Assembly: GCF_010120715.1 (NCBI RefSeq)
Contig: NZ_CP047591.1
Coordinates: 2,666,001-2,730,000 of the forward strand
Reading direction: 5' to 3'
Length of the DNA stretch: 64,000 nt
Source: Aminipila terrae
GTDB lineage: Bacteria > Bacillota > Clostridia > Peptostreptococcales > Anaerovoracaceae
The notes beneath the pieces are model-generated. The model saw nothing but the letters and a program-made list of their open reading frames with translations, was not told where the DNA came from and made no database searches. Both the position numbers and the translations under genes were made by a program. The stretch's first letter is position 1, and each line of letters begins with the position of its first letter. This document shows, piece by piece, positions 19,522-27,464 of this stretch.

Positions 19522-19543
19522 AATAACATGATATAATGTTATT
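19522..19543. promoter_or_regulatory. Extended -10 promoter covered by an inverted repeat
   Basis: TGATATAAT (19529-19537) is an extended -10 element for the following gene pair. It is spanned by perfect 8 bp arms AATAACAT (19522-19529) and ATGTTATT (19536-19543). A protein binding the palindrome would block the promoter. Confidence 0.5.
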
Positions 19544-19580
19544 AATTAAGCAATTACATCAATAAAAAGGGGGAAGAAAT

Positions 19581-20158
19581 ATTAAAAAAATAATTTTTAT
19601 TTTTTCATATTAATTATTTTTATATTCATAACCGCAATATGTATTAAGACTAAGGATAAAGCAAAATTCAACGAATATACAATGGTAAAAGAAACTCAGG
19701 AATACACACTGAAATATAGAGATTTGACTCAACAACAAATTATACAAAGAATTGAAGAACTAAAAAATATAAACTATATACAAGCAAAAGAACTTTATTA
19801 TAAAAATTATATGCCAAAAGAGAAAAAACTTAACACATTTAATAGAGAATATATAATTGATACAACAGTTGATCAAAAACAAAAGAATAAAATTAGAATC
19901 GTTTTACTATGCACAATGTTAGAAGATAAAAAAATTGAATTTTATTCTTTAAACAGTCAAAACATTTTAACATCTGCAGAGAATCACAAATGGGAAGAGA
20001 CGTACACAGATACTCGCATAATAAGTCCTGAAAAGCTAAAAGTTAAGACTAGAGGTTCTTATATTATACCTACCCGAAATAATGAAAAAATCTACTATAA
20101 TAGGATTAACACAACTTTTGAATATGAAATTACATTAATAGAAGATGGAAGGGGTTAA
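19581..20158 (+). CDS. Secreted or membrane-anchored protein of unknown function (paralogue 1), frameshifted near the start
   Basis: Unrecognised family. An intact reading frame begins at ATG 19682 (158 aa), but the sequence upstream continues the same frame with a hydrophobic stretch FFILIIFIFITAICI. That stretch joins a start region at 19581 (KKIIFIF) if the T6 run at 19600-19605 is T7. The start codon would then be ATT, correctly placed 7 bases after AGGGGG (19568-19573); a miscalled ATG is as likely. The full protein would be 192 aa with an N-terminal export segment. It is homologous along its length to the next gene: EYTLKYRDLTQQQIIQRIEE against EYTVAYRDLSPEQTIQRISE, plus HKWEETY against HTWDEIY. 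No catalytic motif is evident. Confidence 0.6.
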
Positions 20159-20160
20159 AA

Positions 20161-20805
20161 ATGAAAAGAAATTCAATTATTTTATCATTTATACTTATTT
20201 TTATGCTTCTCTTTACAAGTTTAGCTTATGCAGACTCGGATCTAGATACATATGGAGAAAATTTGCCAGAATATAAGGTATTAGAAGATACAGATGAATA
20301 TACAGTTGCTTATAGAGATTTATCACCAGAGCAAACAATTCAAAGGATTTCAGAAATTGATAATATTAATTTGGAAAAGGCAGAAGCTGTTTATCAAGCG
20401 GACTTTGCTAATGATCCAGAAATTTATAGGGGATCATATATTGACAGAGAGTATATAGTAACAAAAAAAGTTGCTTCTGTTTTGGGCATTTCTTACAAAG
20501 TTGAATTGGGTGCTTTATGTGAAATGTCTGTCGGTCAAGGTAGTAACTTTCATAAAATTAAGAAGACATGGAGTGTAGCGGAAAGTGGTTATCATACATG
20601 GGATGAAATATATAATAATTCTTCGCTTTCAGATTCGCTTACACTTAATCTTGTAGCAAGAGGTACATGCACAGTTGCAGTTGATTCTTCTGCAACTGCG
20701 GCTTATGAAAGAGCAGGATTTTCATTAAGTTATTCTACTGGTGGAACTTATTATTATAGAAAAAATGCAACATTGGAGCATGTTATAAAATTATCTCATC
20801 AGTAG
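20161..20805 (+). CDS. Secreted protein of unknown function (paralogue 2)
   Basis: 214 aa with a clear signal peptide (residues 1-25, hydrophobic ILSFILIFMLLFTSLAYA, cleavage near AYA-DS). The mature part is mixed alpha/beta in appearance, rich in Ser, Thr and Tyr, with two Cys that could pair. It begins 2 bp after paralogue 1 and shares its layout: an N-terminal YRDLSPEQTIQRI block, a middle REYIV block, HTWDEIY, and the C-terminal YYYRKNATLEHVIKL. The pair is lower in GC than the neighbours and lies between hppA and pdxS, which suggests an acquired or lineage-specific unit. No known function. Confidence 0.7.
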   Translation: MKRNSIILSFILIFMLLFTSLAYADSDLDTYGENLPEYKVLEDTDEYTVAYRDLSPEQTIQRISEIDNINLEKAEAVYQADFANDPEIYRGSYIDREYIVTKKVASVLGISYKVELGALCEMSVGQGSNFHKIKKTWSVAESGYHTWDEIYNNSSLSDSLTLNLVARGTCTVAVDSSATAAYERAGFSLSYSTGGTYYYRKNATLEHVIKLSHQ

Positions 20806-21151
20806 CATGCATAAATATTACATTTTCTGCTTTATTTTATTGATGGATGCTTAAGAAAAAGCAAGTGTTTGATAAAGACACTTGCTTTTTTATATAATAA
20901 AACTGTAGTTATGATAATTGTAAAAAAATATATTCAGTTTAATAAAACTGCGATAAATATGCAAATGAAACCAAAACTGTATATAATAAAATTATTAAAA
21001 TTGCGTATTTTAATAATATCAATAAAGCGTATAATGTTTAATATAAGGAAATGGTTTGTTACATGTTAGGAATAACCATATAAAATAAAGGAAGCCTTTC
21101 CTGGGATTTGCGCGAAACCCATAATAATTTTAAAATGAATGGAGAATAACA
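20806..21151. other. Intergenic region before pdxS
   Basis: 346 bp, strongly AT-rich. It holds the terminator at 20856-20890 and, near 21090-21120, two short imperfect hairpins that could be a leader structure of pdxS. A 66-codon frame (20869-21069) lacks a ribosome site and overlaps the terminator, so I do not call it a gene. Confidence 0.5.
20856..20890 (+). terminator. Terminator of the secreted-protein pair
   Basis: Stem GCAAGTGT (20861-20868) with ACACTTGC (20878-20885) is extended by A5/T5 flanks, with a T-rich tail. Confidence 0.85.
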
Positions 21152-22027
21152 ATGGGTGAAAACAGATATGAATTGAATAAACAATTGGCACAGATGTTAA
21201 AGGGTGGAGTAATTATGGATGTAACCACACCCCAGCAGGCACAGATAGCCCAGAAGGCTGGTGCATGCGCAGTTATGGCACTGGAAAGAATCCCTGCTGA
21301 TATCAGAGCAGCCGGAGGTGTTTCAAGAATGAGTGACCCCAAAATGATTAAAGGCATACAAGAAGCCGTAACCATACCTGTTATGGCAAAATGCAGGATT
21401 GGTCATTTTGTGGAAGCACAGTTACTTGAAGCGATTGAAATTGATTACATAGATGAAAGTGAAGTACTTTCCCCTGCTGACGATGTTTATCATATTGATA
21501 AGACAAAGTTTGCCGTTCCCTTTGTATGTGGGGCCAAGGATTTAGGTGAGGCACTGAGGAGAATTAATGAGGGGGCCTCCATGATCAGGACAAAAGGAGA
21601 ACCTGGAACGGGAGATGTGGTTCAGGCGGTAAGGCATATGCGTATGATGAACAGAGAAATTGCTAAGATACAGAGTACCAGAGAAGACGAATTGTTTAAT
21701 ATTGCAAAAGAACTACAGGTACCTTATGATTTAGTTCAATATGTTCATGAAAATGGCAAACTGCCAGTGGTTAATTTTGCTGCGGGAGGAGTAGCAACTC
21801 CTGCTGATGCAGCACTTATGATGCAGCTGGGTGCAGAAGGTGTTTTTGTAGGTTCTGGAATATTCAAATCTGGAAATCCTGAAAAACGTGCTGAGGCAAT
21901 AGTAAAGGCAGTTACAAATTACAAGGATGCCAGGTTAATTGCAAATTTATCAGAAGATTTAGGGGAAGCAATGGTTGGTATAAACGAACAGGAAATAGAG
22001 CTACTGATGGCTGAGAGAGGTAAATAA
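21152..22027 (+). CDS. pdxS: Pyridoxal 5'-phosphate synthase subunit PdxS
   Basis: Builds PLP from ribose 5-phosphate, glyceraldehyde 3-phosphate and ammonia from PdxT. The barrel shows GGVIMDVTTPQQAQIAQKAG, the Lys-containing MAKCRIGHFVEAQ near residue 80, the phosphate site RTKGEPGTGDVVQAVRHMR near 147-165 and NFAAGGVATPADAALMMQLG near 208. 291 aa, normal. GGAGAA precedes the ATG. pdxT starts one base after the stop codon. Confidence 0.97.
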   Translation: MGENRYELNKQLAQMLKGGVIMDVTTPQQAQIAQKAGACAVMALERIPADIRAAGGVSRMSDPKMIKGIQEAVTIPVMAKCRIGHFVEAQLLEAIEIDYIDESEVLSPADDVYHIDKTKFAVPFVCGAKDLGEALRRINEGASMIRTKGEPGTGDVVQAVRHMRMMNREIAKIQSTREDELFNIAKELQVPYDLVQYVHENGKLPVVNFAAGGVATPADAALMMQLGAEGVFVGSGIFKSGNPEKRAEAIVKAVTNYKDARLIANLSEDLGEAMVGINEQEIELLMAERGK

Positions 22028-22028
22028 A

Positions 22029-22610
22029 TTGAAGATAGCCGTACTTGCTCTACAGGGAGCTTATGCAGAGCATGAATTGATTCTTAGACAATTAGGGATT
22101 GAATATTTTGAGATTCGTAAAAGGGATGATTTGAAACAATCTTTTGATGGATTGATTCTGCCTGGCGGTGAAAGCACTGTAATGGGTAAATTATTAAGAG
22201 AACTTGATTTAATGGAGCCTTTAAAAAGTAAAATAGAGCAGGACATGCCTGTTTTAGCAACTTGTGCGGGTCTGATTCTGCTTGCAGATAAAATTGAAAA
22301 CGATTCTTCCGTTCATTTTCAGACACTACCAGTAACGGTTAAAAGGAATGCTTACGGAAGGCAGCTGGGTAGTTTTAAAACACAAGAGAATATGTTAGAA
22401 ATTGGAAAAATTCCCATGACTTTTATCCGGGCACCATACATTATTGAGGCCGCTCCGGAAGTGAAAATTCTGGCAGAAGTAGATAAAAAGATAGTAGCAG
22501 TACGATATAAAAATCAACTGGCTATGTCTTTTCACCCTGAACTTACTGAGGATAGTTCTGTACATAAGTATTTTCTGGAAATAGTTCAAAATAGTATAGA
22601 ATTATGTTAA
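22029..22610 (+). CDS. pdxT: Pyridoxal 5'-phosphate synthase glutaminase subunit PdxT
   Basis: Class I glutamine amidotransferase supplying ammonia to PdxS. The nucleophile Cys is in VLATCAGLILLAD near residue 79, the oxyanion strand is LILPGGESTVMGK, and the His-x-Glu pair is in SFHPELTED near 170. 193 aa. TTG at 22029 is the start: the family N-terminus MKIAVLALQGAYAEHE begins there and GAGAGG lies just upstream inside pdxS. Confidence 0.96.
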   Translation: MKIAVLALQGAYAEHELILRQLGIEYFEIRKRDDLKQSFDGLILPGGESTVMGKLLRELDLMEPLKSKIEQDMPVLATCAGLILLADKIENDSSVHFQTLPVTVKRNAYGRQLGSFKTQENMLEIGKIPMTFIRAPYIIEAAPEVKILAEVDKKIVAVRYKNQLAMSFHPELTEDSSVHKYFLEIVQNSIELC

Positions 22611-22681
22611 TATTTAAAACTGTACAGAAAAATTATTGCCCATAAGGATAGGATAAAGAAAATCTTAGCCGTTTAAGAGTT

Positions 22682-23878
22682 TTGAGAAAAATAATGATGA
22701 AAAGAAAAAAGAAAATCCTAGGGATAGAAAAAAATATTTTTTTCGTAGGGCTTACAAGCTTTTTTACAGATACTACAACAAAAATGGTTTATGCTGTAAT
22801 GCCAATGTTTTTGTTAAGTCTGGGAGCCAGTAAGACCGAGCTGTCTTTTATTGAAGGTATAGCGGAAAGCACTGCATCTGTCATAAAAGCATTATCAGGT
22901 TGGTGGAGTGATAAAATCAGACGAAACAAACCCTTTATGATTATAGGATATGGTTTTACAGCGATCATTTCTCCGTTGTTTGCTTTTGCGGTATCCCCCA
23001 TGCAAGTGCTTTTCATTCGGTTTACTGAAAGAGTAGGAAAGGGAATAAGAACAGCACCCAGAGACAGCTTGATAGCTGCCTCTGCAGATGGCCGTGAAAA
23101 AGGTAAAAGCTTTGGATTTCATAAAGCTATGGATAATAGCGGGGCTATATTAGGCCCGCTATTAGCATTTGCCATTTTATTCTTTTGTCCGGAACCTTAC
23201 AGGAAAATTTTTCTCATATCAATTATACCGGGGATAATAGGCCTTTTCTGCATTATATTCTTTGTTGAAGAAGTTAAGCTGCAAAATGTTAATCCCCTTA
23301 GCAAAATTAAATTTAAAGATTTTTCAAGCAGATACTATGCTTTTTTAACCATAATCTTTATCTTTACACTGGGAAACTCTACGGATGCATTGCTTCTTGT
23401 AAAAGCCAGAGATGTAGGGGTTACAGACGAGTTCATTCCATTAATATATTTAATTTTTAATGCCGTATCCGTACTATTTGCCGTACCAGCTGGAATTCTT
23501 TCGGATAAGATAGGAAGAGAAAGAATTATCATTTTTGGCTATGTGCTTTATGCAATTATTTATTTTGGATTCGGCAGAACAAATTCCATCGGAATGCTGG
23601 CAGGACTGTTTGCATTATACGGGTTGTACAGCGCCGCCACTGATGGAGTTCAAAAGGCTTTAGTTTCTGATTTAATACCTAAAGACAAACGAGGTACTGG
23701 TTTAGGTATCTATAATTGTTTGGTGGGAATTACATTACTGCCTGCCAGTCTTATTGCAGGGATTATGTATGACCATATGGGCAATCAGGCACCTTTTTAT
23801 TATGGAAGCATTATGTCAATAATAGCCGCTACCCTTTTGACTATTTTCTATATAACAAATAATAAGAAATGTGTTTAA
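22682..23878 (+). CDS. Major facilitator superfamily transporter
   Basis: 398 aa, about 11-12 membrane helices. The loop after TM2 carries GWWSDKIRRNKPFMIIGYG, a form of the MFS motif A, repeated in the second half as GILSDKIGRERIIIFGY. TM4-5 has RFTERVGKGIRTAPRDSLIA, typical of a subgroup of drug-resistance-like permeases in anaerobes. The substrate is unknown. The start is uncertain: TTG at 22682, or ATG at 22694 or 22697, none with a good ribosome site. It lies about 70 bp after pdxT. Confidence 0.8.
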   Translation: MRKIMMKRKKKILGIEKNIFFVGLTSFFTDTTTKMVYAVMPMFLLSLGASKTELSFIEGIAESTASVIKALSGWWSDKIRRNKPFMIIGYGFTAIISPLFAFAVSPMQVLFIRFTERVGKGIRTAPRDSLIAASADGREKGKSFGFHKAMDNSGAILGPLLAFAILFFCPEPYRKIFLISIIPGIIGLFCIIFFVEEVKLQNVNPLSKIKFKDFSSRYYAFLTIIFIFTLGNSTDALLLVKARDVGVTDEFIPLIYLIFNAVSVLFAVPAGILSDKIGRERIIIFGYVLYAIIYFGFGRTNSIGMLAGLFALYGLYSAATDGVQKALVSDLIPKDKRGTGLGIYNCLVGITLLPASLIAGIMYDHMGNQAPFYYGSIMSIIAATLLTIFYITNNKKCV

Positions 23879-23977
23879 AGGTCTACAATGTGGGTTGGAT
23901 TTTTGTATAGAACGGGATGATTTGTATTACAAAAACAAAAAAATACAAAATATATTGTTTAAAATAACAAAAAATCA

Positions 23978-24006
23978 TTGACTATTTAAAAATTAAGGAT
24001 TATTAT
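23978..24006 (+). promoter_or_regulatory. Promoter of ilvE
   Basis: TTGACT (23978-23983), a 17 bp spacer and TATTAT (24001-24006) are seen; TATAAT overlaps at 24004-24009. No T-box or other leader fits in the remaining 60 bp. Confidence 0.6.
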
Positions 24007-24068
24007 AATAGGGTAACAAAACAAATTTAAAATATTTAAATATATAGGGCAAGAGAGGAAGGATAGTC

Positions 24069-25136
24069 ATGAAATATAATTTTCCAGTAACAAAAACCAA
24101 TAATCCAAAGCAGAAACCAGATCCTGATACATTACGTTTCGGACAGGTATTTACAGACCATATGTTTATTATGGAGTATGATCCAGAAAAGGGCTGGCAT
24201 AATGGTAGAGTTCAGCCTTATGCACCACTTCAGCTTGATCCAGCTGCAGCAGTTTTTCACTATGCGCAGGAAATGTTTGAAGGGTTAAAAGCATATAAGT
24301 CAAAAGATGGAAGAGTACTTTTATTCAGACCAGATATGAATGCGAAGAGAACTACAAATACAAACGAAAGAATGTGTATTCCACACATTGATGAAGAATT
24401 ATTTGTGGAAGCAATTAAAGCTGTTGTGGATGTAGATAAAGACTGGATTCCTGATAAAAAAGGAACCTCACTATATATAAGACCGTTCATCATTGCAGAT
24501 GAACCATTTCTTGGAGTAAGGCCGGCAGATCATTTTTTATTCATGGTTATACTGAGCCCTGTAGGGCCATATTATGCTGGAGGTCTTGCTCCTACTAAGA
24601 TATATGTAGAAAATGAATTTGTAAGAGCTACACCAGGAGGTACAGGCTTTGCTAAAATAGGCGGTAACTATGCTGCAGGACTTAAGTCTCAGGAGAAAGC
24701 TCACGAAAGCGGCTATGAACAAGTGTTATGGCTTGATGGTGTAGAAAGAAAATATGTTGAAGAAATTGGTACTTCAAATGCTTTCTTTAAAATAGATGAT
24801 GAGGTCATTACCGCACCTCTTACAGGAACCATTTTGCCTGGCATAACCAGAGATTCTGTAATAAATCTTTTGAAACAATGGGGCATTAAAGTGGCAGAAA
24901 GAAGAATGACCATCGATGAAGTCTTTGATGCAGGAAAAGAGGGTAAACTGGTTGAGATGTTTGCAACTGGTACTGCAGCAGTAATATCTCCAGTGGGAGA
25001 ACTTTCATGGAAAGGCGAGAAGGTGGTAATAAATACTGGAGAGATTGGTGAATTATCTCAAAAACTATATGATGAGCTTTATGGACTTCAGATTGGTGAA
25101 GTAGAAGATAAACTTGGCTGGACCGTTGAGGTATAA
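24069..25136 (+). CDS. ilvE: Branched-chain amino acid aminotransferase
   Basis: PLP enzyme, class IV fold, moving the amino group between glutamate and Leu/Ile/Val. 355 aa, the longer eukaryote-like (BCAT type II) form: FHYAQEMFEGLKAY near residue 70, YIRPFIIADEP near 140, the Lys-containing GGNYAAGLKSQEKAHESGYEQ near 200, and VEEIGTSNAFF near 237. It has its own promoter and terminator. In this class CodY, encoded at 43306, commonly controls such genes, but no good CodY box is seen here. Confidence 0.95.
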   Translation: MKYNFPVTKTNNPKQKPDPDTLRFGQVFTDHMFIMEYDPEKGWHNGRVQPYAPLQLDPAAAVFHYAQEMFEGLKAYKSKDGRVLLFRPDMNAKRTTNTNERMCIPHIDEELFVEAIKAVVDVDKDWIPDKKGTSLYIRPFIIADEPFLGVRPADHFLFMVILSPVGPYYAGGLAPTKIYVENEFVRATPGGTGFAKIGGNYAAGLKSQEKAHESGYEQVLWLDGVERKYVEEIGTSNAFFKIDDEVITAPLTGTILPGITRDSVINLLKQWGIKVAERRMTIDEVFDAGKEGKLVEMFATGTAAVISPVGELSWKGEKVVINTGEIGELSQKLYDELYGLQIGEVEDKLGWTVEV

Positions 25137-25166
25137 ATCCTCTCAGCGCATTTAATAAAAATACAT

Positions 25167-25214
25167 AACAATATAAAAGCAAAGTCCCATCTCGGACTTT
25201 GCTTTTATATTGTT
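25167..25214. terminator. Long bidirectional terminator between ilvE and the DUF4179 gene
   Basis: A perfect 21 bp stem (25167-25187 with 25194-25214), loop of six bases, with T-rich flanks on both sides, lies between convergent genes. Confidence 0.85.
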
Positions 25215-25245
25215 TATGATAAAGGAACCATTTATAGTGAAAGAA

Positions 25246-26313
25246 CTACCATTTGATAGGAAGTATAGTACCGCAGTACTCTATTGATTTAATTTCAGCA
25301 GGATTTACTATTTTATTAAATTGAGCATCTACTACAATTTTAAAAGTGCTGGTATTTGTGCCACGACTGCCCTCATCTGCGTTTATGGTTTCACCATTTT
25401 TCATGTGAATTATTAGTGGCGCGTCATGAATATCATCGCTTCTTACCTCAGAAAAGGTATTTAAAGTCATACTGATGGATATGGGTGATAATCGGACTTC
25501 TTTAACTTTTAAAGAAATATGGTGATATTCTAACCTTTTATTTAGCTTATAGACAGCTGTATTGTCTCTATAATTCAGAGGAAAAGTTATTTCCCAGTTA
25601 CCTGGTATTAATATATTATATACATCGTTTTCATCACCAGGAGTTCCTTCAAAACTTTCAGGCCGGCCTTTTAATTCTTCTTCTGTTTTATATCTGGAAA
25701 AATCTTTAAATCTAAAGGTCATATTCCTCCCTGCAAGTCTTTCACTGGAGCTAAAACTCAACATCATAGGTTTAATATTATCTTTTGGATTTGAATCTTC
25801 TAAACACTGGAAGCTATAGCCTGAGCCATGGTGCAGAGAAAAGTAATTATCAATATCCACAAACTGGCTCACAAAGGCGTATTGCTCCTGGTCTAATGGC
25901 ATGTTTTTTGGGCCAATTAAATCAAAGAGCACATAAACTGCATTGCTGTCTCCAACCGCCTCTTTTACATCTATGGTAAGACCGTTTTCTGTAACCTGTT
26001 TATCAATTATTGTTCCTAAACTGTTTAATAAATCTGTTTCATTTTGGCCTTCAGGATGGAAGAAATTTAGAAGGCTGCCGTTTAATGTAGTAGCAGCAAA
26101 AGATACGGCACCTAGAGCAAAGATGGTTATACAGGCTGCTGCTAGCATAATCAATCTTTTTCTGTGTGCTTTTTTGGGGTTTTTTATTAATGCAGCTTTA
26201 TCCAGGGTTCTTTGCAGAATTCTAGCTCTTTCATCAGCAGAAATGGGATTGTGTCCCTTGATATCTTCGCCCTTTAAGTTATAAAATCCCATAATATCCT
26301 CTAAACTTTTCAT
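25246..26313 (-). CDS. DUF4179-type membrane protein, likely anti-sigma factor
   Basis: 355 aa. A cytoplasmic N-terminus of about 50 residues is followed by one membrane segment (LIMLAAACITIFALGAVSFAA, ~53-73) and a large extracellular domain. The domain has the feature IDKQVTENGLTIDVKEAVGD seen in DUF4179 proteins paired with ECF sigma factors. Its ATG overlaps the end of the sigma gene by 4 bp, so the two are translationally coupled. By analogy with such pairs the N-terminus would hold the sigma factor inactive; the signal sensed outside is unknown. Confidence 0.75.
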   Translation of the reverse strand: MKSLEDIMGFYNLKGEDIKGHNPISADERARILQRTLDKAALIKNPKKAHRKRLIMLAAACITIFALGAVSFAATTLNGSLLNFFHPEGQNETDLLNSLGTIIDKQVTENGLTIDVKEAVGDSNAVYVLFDLIGPKNMPLDQEQYAFVSQFVDIDNYFSLHHGSGYSFQCLEDSNPKDNIKPMMLSFSSSERLAGRNMTFRFKDFSRYKTEEELKGRPESFEGTPGDENDVYNILIPGNWEITFPLNYRDNTAVYKLNKRLEYHHISLKVKEVRLSPISISMTLNTFSEVRSDDIHDAPLIIHMKNGETINADEGSRGTNTSTFKIVVDAQFNKIVNPAEIKSIEYCGTILPIKW

Positions 26314-26867
26314 ATGATAATCCCCCTTTCAATTAAGGAATCCCTAAGTACCTTTTTCCCGCGATACAACTTGTTTTCAACTGCTTTTGGGCTAAGACAA
26401 AGGGATTGGGCAATAGAATTTATTCGTTCATGAAAATAATATCTAAGGATGAATATTTCCCTGTCAGGCTCTGGGAGAGCATCCACAGCTTCCTGAAGAA
26501 TCAGACAATTGGTTTGTTTTGCAAGTTCATCTGTAAAATCTACAGATAAACCAATATCATTTTCCTCAATAGGAATGATTTCAAAATGGAGTTTTGCTTT
26601 TCTTAGATAATCAATTGCTGTATGTCTTGCTATTCCACATAAATAGCTTTTTAAAGAGATGTTACTTTCAATTTTAAAATTATCTATATTCATCCATAAT
26701 TTTACAAAAATATCCGATATGCATTCTTCTATATCCTGAGAATTCCAGTGGCCAATAATTTTTATTACAATCCATTTTATAGTACTTCCATACAAATCGA
26801 TGGCAGCTGATAATCCTTCTTGTGGATTTTTTTTAATTAGTTGAATTAATTGATTGTCATCATTCAT
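26310..26867 (-). CDS. ECF-type RNA polymerase sigma factor
   Basis: 185 aa with sigma-70 region 2 (DIEECISDIFVKLWMNIDNF, then SLKSYLCGIARHTAIDYLRK) and region 4 (LPEPDREIFILRYYFHERIN and LCLSPKAVENKLYRGKKVL). The ATG at 26867 follows GTGAGGT; an ATG at 26912 lies in frame upstream without such a site. Operon with the DUF4179 protein. Targets are unknown; the divergent lipoprotein gene at 27081 is a candidate by position only. Confidence 0.9.
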   Translation of the reverse strand: MNDDNQLIQLIKKNPQEGLSAAIDLYGSTIKWIVIKIIGHWNSQDIEECISDIFVKLWMNIDNFKIESNISLKSYLCGIARHTAIDYLRKAKLHFEIIPIEENDIGLSVDFTDELAKQTNCLILQEAVDALPEPDREIFILRYYFHERINSIAQSLCLSPKAVENKLYRGKKVLRDSLIERGIII

Positions 26868-27080
26868 ATTTACCTCACATAAAAAAAATATAATATTTTG
26901 TTTTGACGTCATTTAACTATATATTCGTATAAAAAAAGCATTTCACTCAGTAATTTATCATATTTTTTTAAAATTGACATTAAATAGTGATTTTTAACTT
27001 AAATTTTTATGTTTTATTTGGAGTAAAAAGCGGCATTTTGATAATACTAAGACTGAGAAAAAAGAGAGGAGTTGAAGCAA

Positions 27081-27353
27081 TTGAGAAAAAGACGAATTTT
27101 TCTAGGACTTTTATTGGTTATCGCTTTAATGGCATTTGTAGCATGCAGTAACAAGGGAACAGGAACAGGGTTAAATCCAACTACACCTAATACTGTGACA
27201 GATAATAATGGTACTGATAACAATTTAAACAAAGCTGGTAATGATTTAAACAATGCTGCTGATAATGCGGGTAATGCTGCTAAAGATTTAGTGACAACAA
27301 ATGGTGCTGTTAATAATAACAACACCGACAACAATAAAAATAATAACCTGTAA
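27081..27353 (+). CDS. Small Asn-rich lipoprotein
   Basis: About 90 aa. A lipoprotein signal (RKRRIFLGLLLVIALMAFVAC, lipobox AFVAC) gives Cys around residue 22. The mature chain is almost entirely low-complexity Asn, Ala, Thr and Asp (for example NDLNNAADNAGNAAKDL) with no predicted fold. TTG at 27081 is chosen because GAGGAG (27066-27071) is 9 bases upstream; the TTG at 27072 abuts it. It is divergent from the ECF sigma gene. Function unknown; a spacer or surface-exposed tail is possible. Confidence 0.65.
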   Translation: MRKRRIFLGLLLVIALMAFVACSNKGTGTGLNPTTPNTVTDNNGTDNNLNKAGNDLNNAADNAGNAAKDLVTTNGAVNNNNTDNNKNNNL

Positions 27354-27367
27354 CCAATAAAAGAAAT

Positions 27368-27398
27368 AAAGGGTGGCTTACGCCATCCTTTATGTTTT
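27368..27398 (+). terminator. Terminator after the lipoprotein gene
   Basis: A 10 bp stem (27368-27377 with 27382-27391, one G-T pair) and TTAC loop are followed by ATGTTTTA. Confidence 0.6.
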
Positions 27399-27464
27399 AT
27401 GTGAAAAATATAATATGCTATGAAAATAAAGGCATATATTTCTAAATTGTGGTATACTGAACTT

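Noticed and set aside
20869..21069. 66-codon frame after the secreted pair
   Set aside because: It overlaps the terminator, has no ribosome site and a composition typical of AT-rich spacer.
24009..24068. T-box or other riboswitch before ilvE
   Set aside because: Only 60 bp lie between promoter and start; no T-box sequence or terminator stem.
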